DNA of 64,000 nucleotides from Smallanthus sonchifolius (taxonomy: Eukaryota > Streptophyta > Magnoliopsida > Asterales > Asteraceae). The position numbers and the translations under genes were made by a program. Of this stretch, positions 55,142-64,000 are shown in pieces. The notes beneath the pieces are model-generated. The model was given only the letters and a program-made list of their open reading frames with translations. It had not been told where the DNA came from and did not search any database. The stretch is from assembly GCA_023525975.1 (NCBI GenBank), contig CM042020.1, forward strand, positions 14,934,001-14,998,000, in the 5' to 3' direction. Positions within the stretch are counted from its first letter, which is position 1. The number at the start of each line of letters is the position of its first letter.

Positions 55142-57600
55142 TAAACATGTATCTACTATTTGTGTGTGCATAGAGTTACATTTATCTTGTAGCTCACCAG
55201 TTTTATTAATGTAATGAAATTAGTTTTATTAAATTAAAAAAAAACAAATTAAAATGAATTTATTCTATTACTTAATAGTTAAAAAGATATTAATAGATTG
55301 CACATTGGATAAAAATGATATTTTAAAGAACTTTTATACAATATTTGATCAAACAAACGGAGTGAGTGTCCCCTCCTCTACAGTTACTAGATGTGCATGC
55401 TTGGTTGGATTTTTATGATATTTTTTACCACGCTCGTGTCCCATTCCTTATTCACATTGGTCGGGTTTCTATGTTATTTTTTTTACCACGATCGTGTCCA
55501 TTCCTTATTTACAGTCATAGGTCTTCAAAAGGGAAGATTTGGCCTTTGTTACTATTTAGTAGAATACGCCTTGACACATGAGGGAAGTTCATTTTAAAAC
55601 AAGGAAATTCTGTAAGAACAGAGTGATTGGGGGTGTCACGACATCGCAATGGTAACGTCGGTCGCTATAGCGTACGACAAAAAAAATATACTCGATTTTG
55701 AATATAACTCTGTTTTAAAAAAATTATACCGGTACGTTCACAAAAAAGCCTCGCGTTCCATTTTCTTTAAAAGGTAACGAACGAAAGTTATCAGAGGATA
55801 AAAAAATCATTAGAAAATTAATTAGGTTAAAGGCGTATATTATATATATTATAAGGGCTGAAAACGAAAAAAAAAAGTTGACCAAAGTATCAAACATCAT
55901 ACACCTCTAGTGGTTTTGATATTGACTTTCACATATAGATTGGTCTAACACCAAACAGTCAAGCTTCATGGTCCAAGCCTTTAATGGTTTTGATTCAAGC
56001 TTCATGGGTAAAAGTCTTCAGCGAGATCAAAAAATGATGTCCTCATCTCAGTATTGTTGTCACTGTAAAGTTGGAATTCAATTATTTTCTCTGCTTTAAC
56101 AATAGTGGATTTCTCACATGAAATATCTTGCATATCGTCTGATTGTTGTAGTGTTCAAAACTTTACCTTTTGCATCAATTATTGCCTTCATCTTTTATTC
56201 ATAATTCTATATCATCATCACCTCTCTTTTTCTTGTTTCTTTATTCAAAACAGTCTTCAATTTCTTGAAGTAATGCTTTCGATGTTAAATACTTTAGTAC
56301 TTTAGTTAACTAATTCGATGTTAAATATTTGCAACTGTTTATAATTATAAAACCAATGTTTCCTTTAACACATGTGTAAAATTTCCATGCTGCTTTAGAT
56401 GCCGTAAAGTTAACAAATGTGTATCCGACATTCAAACGATAACTACGTAAACAAGGAAATTAGTAGGGATTATGTGAGAGGTTCTTCTACATCGTCAAAT
56501 AAATTTAGATATTGCCTTTCACATATAGATTGGTCGAACACTAAATAGTCATACGCCATGTTTCCTTGATGTGTGAACATAAGGAAGTGAAGGTTTGGAC
56601 CCGTGAAGCTTGAACCAAAAGCATGTTTCGTTTACATATTCCCTACTAATTTCTTCATTTACATTAAAATCCCTACTAAGGTAGAGAAGGTAAAAGCTTG
56701 GACCCATGAAGCTTGAATCAAAACCACGCAGAAGGTCAGTAAATGTAGAGAAGGTGAAACTAGAAGAGGTATATGATGTTTGGTACTTTGGTCAACTAAT
56801 TTTGCCAACTTGTAGTACGTACAATTTTACACCAATATTTGTGAAAATCAATATCCAAATTTATTTGACAATGTCGCAGAACCTCTCACAGAATCTGAAA
56901 CACTTCACACACATAAACTTTATCACCTCACTTGAACCTCAATCAGGCTATTTCACATGTCTGAAGTTAACAAATGTGTATCCGACATTCAAACGATTTT
57001 TGTCGGTGGCGATGGTCGAAGGGGTTGGTATGGAGGGGAGGTGATGGATTAGCATGGGGTGGAGGCCTAAAATGTTTGAATGGAGCATGTAATCGAATGC
57101 AGATAGTAATAGAACTACAAGAATGGATACAAAAACTTCATAAAAAAATCCAATGGAACCTGATGGATCTTATAAAATTGACAGTATTGATCTCAGTAAG
57201 AGCAAGTAGTGAATTATTTGGATTTGATTTGTTGGAAGATGTAATTTTTGGTGTCCTTTTGTGTAGAAGTTTTAATTCAGTTAAATATGAAGCTATGATA
57301 CACTACATCTTTTGGGTTATACCTATTGGTAGCTGCTAAATTGTAATTTTTTCATTTATTTATCTATCTAGTTTTATTGAATTCACAATAAAAAAAAATT
57401 AAAAAGATATAGTGCATACGGGTCGTATTGCACCATACGTCCTGTATGCACTCAACCGTACTACCCGTAAGTACCATGATTTGACTGTTTTAAAGGCATA
57501 AGGGTCGTATGATACAATACGACACGTATGCGACGTAATGATGGGTATGTGCATATAACATGTGGGGGTGTGTATATAACGAACGCCATTAATAATCCTA
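55142..57600. other. Unassigned sequence with internally repeated segments
   Basis: Two open plus-strand frames (56706-57044 and 56974-57339) have no recognisable family and lack codon-like regularity. Segments recur, for example CACATATAGATTGGTC at 55930 and 56520, and AATGTGTATCCGACATTCAA at 56415 and 56972. This suggests a decayed element or duplicated DNA. ATACGGGTCGTAT-like words at 57415-57535 recall those at 53 kb. Confidence 0.45.
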
Positions 57601-58254
57601 CCAAGTTACCTAAACCCTTAAAAACCAATGTCGGTGGTCACTCCCAATCCTTCAACTTTGTTACTACATTTTTTAACTAATTTGCCGTTTCAATGTTAAC
57701 TTCTATTCGCGCTGCAATTTATCTATTTTTCGATCTCCAGAACCGAGTCGTGGCAACTTCATACGTTTCTTTTATGTCGGTGGACTTTTTCCATCGAAAA
57801 AACCTCCTCTCAACTTTGTAAGTTGACAAAACTTATCACTCAAGTTTCATTTTGATCCCTTCAAGTTTATAAAGTTTCAAGTCTACCCCATGCAGTATAT
57901 ATAATTTGGTTTTTCCTCAATAACTTTCGTTCGTTAATTTAAAAAAAAATAATTTGTGGTTGTGTTTATCTTTTTTCTTGATGTCCTAATATAAATTTTG
58001 TTATACTTTTTTACAAAGTTCAAAACTCGGTGTCTTTCCCCAGCGCCATGATACATGTCACCTACTTGTTGGTCCGTTTTAATTTTTTTTTGGTTCTTTT
58101 ACATTTTTTTATTGAGCTAACCGAGTCTCTATAACTTCATACGTTTGTTTTATGTACTTAATCACGTCTCTTCTTGTGCTTAGCCACGTTAATGTCACTG
58201 CCTCAAACGTTGAAGGTCCGCTTCCCGCCGCAAACCGCGGGCCTAATTTTCTAG
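57600..58254 (+). mobile_element. Helitron 3' end (5' end not located)
   Basis: The segment ends CCCGCCGCAAACCGCGGG, a GC hairpin, then CCTAATTTTCTAG followed by T. This is the structure of plant Helitron 3' termini (hairpin about 10 bp before CTAG, host T). Only the right boundary (58254) is supported; the start given is arbitrary. Confidence 0.5.
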
Positions 58255-58613
58255 TTTATATTATATATACCAGTTAATCGTGAATCGAATAAGATTATAA
58301 TTTGAGTTGTTTATGTTGAATTAAAAAATAATTTTCAGGTTTTGGGGTCCGTACATACGGAATGTGATGGAGGGACACGTGTACGGAGACGGAGACGGAG
58401 CCAAAGATCCGCTTGTTGGCCACTCTGTGTAATCTACTGTGTCAGACTTGTTTGGTTCTCCTTCTGCCACATTTCTCTCTCACACATTGGTCCATTTCTA
58501 CAACTAAAAAACATTGTGTTCACATTCACGGATCTCGTAGCCCACTAATTATCATAGTATAGTGGAGTTATTTTTAATTTTTTAAGTAACATTAATCAAG
58601 TGTTAATTGAGTT

Positions 58614-58825
58614 GCCCTCAAGGTTTTGCTTTAATGATCATGGGGTTTTCCTAAAGGGTTTTCGTTCTGTGAAGGTCATGGGTTCAAATCTTGTAAGGCG
58701 TACTTAATAAAAACTAGGAACACCCTCTGTAGATTTCAAATTCCTTAGGGGTTGTTTGTGTAGAATGATATACGAGTCTCCCCTTTATGGGACGTGGCAG
58801 TTGAGGCCACGTCGTTCAAAAAAAA
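58614..58825 (+). mobile_element. SINE with perfect 13-bp target duplication
   Basis: It is flanked by TGTTAATTGAGTT at 58601-58613 and 58826-58838. It has a B-box-like GGGTTCAAATCTTG and ends GTCGTTCAAAAAAAA. It is about 212 bp, with the same tail style as the SINE at 7280-7489. Confidence 0.88.
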
Positions 58826-58838
58826 TGTTAATTGAGTT

Positions 58839-59691
58839 AATGTGTTATGTATAATTAATTATGTGATACATTAGTATTATATGACAAAAATCATGTGTGA
58901 ATAGAAAGAATTGGAAAAATTGGCATTATAAAGTAGATGCAAAATAACTACACGCTCCCCGACGTAGGCGTATGACAGTGTCCGGTTTTCAGAGATGGCT
59001 CGACTATAAAAAAAAATGAGTTGTCGTTTAGGCCTCTCATATTTAAGGGGCCTCCAATTTTTAGGAAATTAACTTTGTTTAGTTTTCAAGTTTTAATAAA
59101 GAGAACAAAAAATCAATATAACTGAAAAAGTTTTTTTTTTACTAAAGCTCACTCCAATTTTAATATGTGTGATTATGTGACTTAAAGAAATTATATACAA
59201 AAAAATGTGCATTATCATATTCTTATGTGATAAGATTATAAGAAAAAAATGTATTTTTTTTATGAAAATGGCCCCGATTTCGCTTTAGGCCCCAAAAAAT
59301 GTTGAGCTGACCATGCCGATTTCATTTGGGTTTTTGTTTTTAATCTAGTGTTCTAAGTGTGTTTAAGTATGTTGTCACTTAGCATTGGTGATGAGTTTAT
59401 TAATATGTACTTTTAGGTAAGAAGCCGAAAAATGGATTTTGAGTTAAATCGTTTGTATTATATAAATACTTGTCCGTTTCTAAAATGGTGTTATAGTTTT
59501 GAGTACTACCCCACTTAACTTTTAAAACGTAAGTGATGCTTGTATAAATTTTAATAGCCTATTATTAGTTTTATAAATTGCTAATATCACTTATACAAAG
59601 TGTTGCACTATACTTACAAAATTTCTATGAGAAATAAGCCAAGAAGAACCTTATCATTACAAACTCAACCTACTCTCCATGGCCTTCCCGA
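58839..59691. other. Spacer with a GGCCCC-type degenerate repeat
   Basis: TTTAGGCCTCTCATATTTAAG near 59018 and TTTAGGCCCCAAAAAATG near 59283 may be paired ends of an old element. No coding signal is present. Confidence 0.4.
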
Positions 59692-59699
59692 GCCAAACC

Positions 59700-59917
59700 T
59701 AGGGATGAGCATTTGGTATCGAGTACCGATACCGTACCGATAGACGGTATTCGGTACCCATTTTTTCAGAAATTCCGTATCGGTATTATCGGTACCGATA
59801 CCATCTAGCATTTTGTAACGAGTACCGGTACAGTACCAATAGATTCGGTACCCACTTTTTTCTAAAATTCAGTATCGGTAACCGTTTGATACCGGTACAG
59901 TAACGATATCATCCCTA
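59700..59917. mobile_element. hAT MITE made of GGTACC/GATACC words (218 bp)
   Basis: The ends TAGGGATGA...TCATCCCTA are inverted. The flanking octamers GCCAAACC (59692-59699) and GCCAGACC (59918-59925) are an 8-bp duplication with one mismatch, as expected for hAT. The interior is almost entirely variants of CGGTACCGATACCG. Confidence 0.85.
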
Positions 59918-59925
59918 GCCAGACC

Positions 59926-61023
59926 CACCTTTTTTTTCACTTAATCTCACTTCTCCTCAGTAATCATCCAAGCTATTAATTTTCTATGTTAAAAATCGTA
60001 TTTTTCCTAATTTTTGTAAGCAAGTTAATCTTGAGGTGGCTGTTAACATGAGAGATGTTATCAATTTCTTATTTTCTTATACTTTTTCTTTTCATTTTTT
60101 GCTATAATAATTTTTATTATATATGTCATCTTATTACTCCTTGACCCGACATTATTATAGATAAATTTTATAAATTTATAATTGTTTAGTATCCAACCTT
60201 TAATTTGTAAATACATTGTTTATTAGAACTGATTTCTCAAGTAACGCACAAGTAAGTTTGGTAAAAAAGGGCGGATCAGGTCAGGTAACGGGGCAAAAGG
60301 GGTTCGGGTCACTCCGGGTTTAAGTCAAAACTGCTTTCGACCAAAATGGGCCTGATCAAAACAACCATTATAAAAAGAGTATCATTTTGATTCGGGTTAA
60401 AACATATTTTCCAAACTAGGTTCTAGTTGAAGAGTCGTTTTAGAAAAAAATATATCAAAAGTGGTTCACTAGTTATATTTTTTATCGCGGCTAGTAACGA
60501 CGATGATAGTGAAGGTGGTGGTGGCTATGTGGGTATAGGTGGCTGTACAATGATGGTGGTGGTAGTGGGGTGGTGACAACGGTGGTGTCGATGACAGATA
60601 ATGGTTGTGAGTGGTGCATGCTTGTTTGAACTCATTTTAAGTTAGAAATTTTTATAAAAGTAGGTCATTATTGTCACCCTATGGAGACTATTACACTAAT
60701 GTGGTGTTTGTTTGATGAATTGAGTTTAATAAAATCTATATACAATGGCTTAAAAACCCAAAATTATGGGTTTTATTAAGGAAGTATGATGGGTTTTTAT
60801 ATTAACATGTCAACATGTGGATTTATTTGTACTTATATTCCTAATTAAATTGATGGTAAAGAAAATTGAATTTTAATAGCATTTTTCATTTCTGATCATT
60901 GAACAATTGTGACTTGTTTTTGATTTATGGGTTTTAGACTTTTAGTTATTATTTTAATTGTCAAATGCAATAAATACTTTCAAACTCATTTATGTATAAA
61001 AATTTAACATTTCTTTAAAATTA
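59926..61023. other. AT-rich spacer with a GGT-rich patch
   Basis: A low-complexity GGTGGT patch lies at 60490-60600. GGTGTTTGTTTGATGAA near 60702 has a loose inverted counterpart near 63118-63134 and may mark an older element around the MULE. Confidence 0.4.
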
Positions 61024-61452
61024 GACTAAATTATAAATTTTGTCTTTTATATTTAGTAGAAATTATGAAATGTGTCCTTTTGAAGAAAAAAAAATTGCAC
61101 TCGGTGTCCTTTTTTCCAATACTTATTACGGATTGGGTTCTTCTGACTAACGGCCATCCAAATCGGCGTTAAGTCATTGCACATTAATGGCACGTGAGGG
61201 AAAAATAGTCATTTTACCCCTCATTTCACCATATCAATAAAATCCCTTTAACTCCTTTCTTCCCTGCCATTTACCCTAAACCCCTTGTTCAACGCATAAG
61301 GTGATGAATGTATACGTTGAACATGGAATAACTATTGTGCACACATACTTTTGCTCATGATCCAAAATTAGAATTGAAGAGGTTACTTATGAAGAGTTAA
61401 TGATGCTTAATATGGCTAAGACGAGTTCATTTACATTATTGCTGGGGTTGGA

Positions 61453-62056
61453 ATGGAAGTGTTAATGAAACTGGATAGTGTAGTGTCCAACAAGATCAAG
61501 TTGAGATTAGATGATCCTGAATTTGATCCTTTCTTTGGTGAACAAGTTGATAATGTGAACAAGCTAAAAGGTCCATATCCATGTCAGGTACTTACTATAG
61601 ATGGGGTTGGCAAAAACAATGGTATTTACCCTATCTCTTATAGAATAGTAGAAATAGAAAATAAAAAATCTTGGGCATGGTTTCTACAATGCCTAGGTCA
61701 AGATTTGGATATGGATACAAACTCAAACTTCACCTAAGTGATAGGCAAAAGGTAAGTCCTTTAGTTAACCATGCTTTGTGTTTAGATTTGGATTTAGCAT
61801 CTTCTCATTAGTCATTATGTGTGTTTTTTTGTTGGATTAACATGACACTATTCCTGTAATAACTTAGGTCTTCCCATATGTTGACCACAGATATTGTGTC
61901 AGACACTTTAATGAAAATATGAAACAAACATTTAAAGGAAAGTTTTACAAAGATATGTTATGGAAGTTGGCCACATCAACGGCAGTTGTAAAATGTGAAA
62001 AGGAAATGGATGCTTTGAAAAGGTTCAACATTGATGCCGCATTTGTGGTTGTCTAA
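61453..62056 (+). pseudogene. MuDR-type transposase fragment
   Basis: The frame at 61453-61737 reads GKNNGIYPISYRIVEIENKKSWAWF, matching the MuDR catalytic region (NNGIYP-AYA-VE-EN--SW-WF). A one-base shift gives GYKLKLHLSDRQK. A plausible intron (GTAAGT at about 61751 to CTTAG at about 61867) follows, then FPYVDHRYCVRHFNENMK, FKGKFYKDMLWKLA and EKEMDALK. The N-terminal zinc and C-terminal SWIM domains are absent. It is non-functional. Confidence 0.88.
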
Positions 62057-62360
62057 CATCTAATAAAACGACACTTTGACCTCTGGATTACATCCAAACT
62101 CATTTCAGATGAAGATATATAAGAATGTGATTCAAGATTTTGAGATTACAACTTACCTCTCACACCACCCATAAAACCTATGACTAGGATTTCTATGTCC
62201 TTGATGTTCTTACGACTACTTGCTCAGCATACCAACAAAATACCATCATCGATTGATCAAAGGGAAAGAGGATGAGGATGAGGATGTGATTCGTTTGTGA
62301 AGAACCCTAAAAAACTAGGATTAAATGGGAATAAAGGGGATAAAGACGTGTGGTTTTAAT

Positions 62361-62690
62361 TTAAGGTAGAATTACATATATCCTCATATTTTCAACCCTA
62401 ATTACATATATACCTAACCCAAAACTTAAATTACATATATCCCCCTCTTTTATAAAATTAGTCTTTTAACCTTACAAGAAATACGACTATTCGTATTCCA
62501 TTGATCTCAACCCTAACCTTCTGATTCCCGCTTCCGATCGATTCTAACATCCAACGTCGCTTCTGATCGATTCCATCATTCAGTTGGGTATATTTGTAAT
62601 TATGAAGGGGATATACGTAAATAAAATTTTGAGCTGAGTATATATGTAATTAATGAAGTTTTTAGGAGGATATATGTAATTGTCCTTTAA
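62361..62690. mobile_element. MITE nested in the MULE
   Basis: The inverted ends TTAAGGTAGAATTACATATA and the reverse complement of TATATGTAATTGTCCTTTAA pair along at least 25 bp. ATTACATATATCC-type words are repeated in each arm. It is about 330 bp with no coding capacity. Confidence 0.75.
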
Positions 62691-62897
62691 TTAAATGAGG
62701 GTTAAAATAACTATTTTGCCCTCATAAGCCATTCAGGTGCAATGACTTAACGCCTAATTTGGGTTGCCGCTAGTCAAAAGGACCCAATCCGTAAAAACTT
62801 TTGAAAAAAAGGACTAGTGTAATTTCTTTCTTTTTCTTCAAAATGACACATTCCATAATTTCTATTAAACATAAATGACAAAATTTGTAATTTAGAC

Positions 62898-64000
62898 TTT
62901 AACCCTACCACCGATGTTGTCATTGCACTTGTCGTCGCCACCACCTCACCGCCAAGCTTCCGCATTCCATTTCTTTAATAAACTAACAAACGAAATATGA
63001 TTATTTTATCAACCAAATACATTACAAATTTCAATCCTTTTAACAAATTCTGAATTTAGATTCAATTCCTTCAAATTTCAATTTTTTAACACATCTTAAT
63101 TCTTTCAAACATAAAGTTTCATGAACCAAACGCCTTCTTGTTTTACTAATTCTTCCTTAAAAGTAGAGAACTATTATATACTTATTACATGTTTGCAACT
63201 TATTTTAGATATAGTCATTCCATATATTAGAGTAATAACATTCAAGTAAGATTGCTAAATACCTTTTTAAAGCAAAAACCAACTACAAATATGTTAATAC
63301 ATATATAGATACGCACATATATATGGCTATATGCTATGAATACCGAGCTCAATGATAAGCCATACGTGCTTGTATATCTACAAATGTGCAAGATCTTGTT
63401 TTGCTTGATCCAATTAATACTACGTGCCTTAAAAATTGTACCATAAATCATAACAAAAATTATAATATAGAGTAAATTACAAAATTAGTTCATGTAGTGT
63501 GTTTTAAGTTTATGAAAATGGTATCAATACTTTATTGATTATAACGTGATCGTTGTGGTACTAATATATATAATTTTTCTCAACAAAAAAATTCTTATTA
63601 AAATTTTAACCTTTTTTAAATTTAATTTATATTTGTCACTCTTTACATTGAACTCGTTATTATTGTTAAAATAAAACCCTAACATTAATCAAAATCAAAT
63701 CCAACTCCTAAAAAGGTTACTTCTTCCTAAATTTAGGACCCTAATTTTATAACACATAAAAAGTTTCATCTCATTTTATAAAATGGGGAAAACAAAATAA
63801 TCGCATGCTATGTTTGTGCATAAAGATGCAACAACTACAAGGATGGAGGGAAGGTAAGAAATGAACGAATCAGTTTGGCTTTTGTTTTGAGTTTATTTAA
63901 GAAAGATTAAATTACTACTATTGAGCAACTTGCTACCAATGAAGAAATCCCCACTTATGTGGAAGTTGTTGTCGTTAGAGAAATACCACACGCAATATCA
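62898..64000. other. AT-rich spacer to the window end
   Basis: No gene, repeat array or complete element is supported. A short open frame at the very end (63925 onward) is too short to assess. Confidence 0.55.

Larger units (their letters stand above)
61024..62897 (+). mobile_element. MULE with terminal inverted repeats of about 205 bp
   Basis: 61024-61230 and 62697-62897 are imperfect inverted repeats. Paired segments include AAATTTTGTC, TAGAAATTATG, CCAATCCGTAA and GCAATGACTTAACGCC on opposite strands. It encloses a decayed MuDR transposase and a nested MITE. No 9-bp duplication could be confirmed. Long TIRs plus MuDR similarity define a Mutator-like element. Confidence 0.85.

Noticed and set aside
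55391..55597. Hydrophobic small frames at 55.4-55.6 kb
   Set aside because: Two frames overlap in the same T-rich stretch; this is compositional.
56706..57339. Two plus-strand frames of 112 and 121 codons as genes
   Set aside because: They overlap each other and have no recognised domain, with repeated segments nearby suggesting decayed DNA.

Overview
This window is nuclear DNA of a flowering plant (a eudicot). The evidence is a Dof transcription factor, Tekay-type and Tat-type Ty3/gypsy elements, FAR1/MULE transposases, plant-style Helitrons, tRNA-derived SINEs and AT-rich spacer DNA. The repeat families look like those of Asteraceae (daisy family), but that is an impression only. The window is mostly accessory DNA, and the only gene I would call an ordinary host gene is a DOF5.4/OBP4-like transcription factor at 9558-10565 (minus strand).

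Layout. 0-4 kb: a LINE reverse-transcriptase relic, an (ATT)n microsatellite and a complete hAT transposon (1207-4097) with an uninterrupted transposase, 15-bp terminal inverted repeats and a perfect 8-bp target duplication. 4-9.5 kb: AT-rich DNA with a long fold-back element, a SINE and a probable non-autonomous hAT. 9.5-10.6 kb: the Dof gene. 11.7-25.4 kb: a 4.8-kb solo LTR carrying an 18-bp minisatellite, with a young 8.9-kb Tekay-type retrotransposon nested inside it. 25.4-38.8 kb: a decayed Tat-type element with sense gag/protease remnants and a broken antisense ORF, interrupted by an LTR-leader fragment and two solo LTRs. 40-50.5 kb: a broken FAR1/MULE transposase gene with a 4.1-kb solo LTR inside it, flanked by two inverted copies of one small Helitron and by a MITE. 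50.6-55.1 kb: two more solo LTRs and a 357-bp tandem duplication. 55-64 kb: a Helitron end, a SINE with a perfect target duplication, a short hAT MITE, and a MULE with about 200-bp terminal repeats that carries a decayed MuDR transposase.

Most element boundaries rest on target-site duplications that I located directly: hAT ATATGGAG; nested Tekay GACTT; solo LTRs TTATG, GAGGG, AATAT, ACATA, AAAAT and TTGTG/TTATG; SINEs 13 and 18 bp; hAT MITE GCCAAACC/GCCAGACC. The window therefore holds six solo LTRs against one complete LTR element, which points to strong LTR-LTR recombination. The recurring unexplained theme is short palindrome-rich arrays inside mobile elements: a 33-bp hairpin array in the Tekay LTR leader, ACCGGTT clusters at both hAT ends, GGTACC-type clusters in the hAT MITE, and ACGGTCCGT-type and CTCGCGTACCGCGAG-type arrays in solo LTRs.
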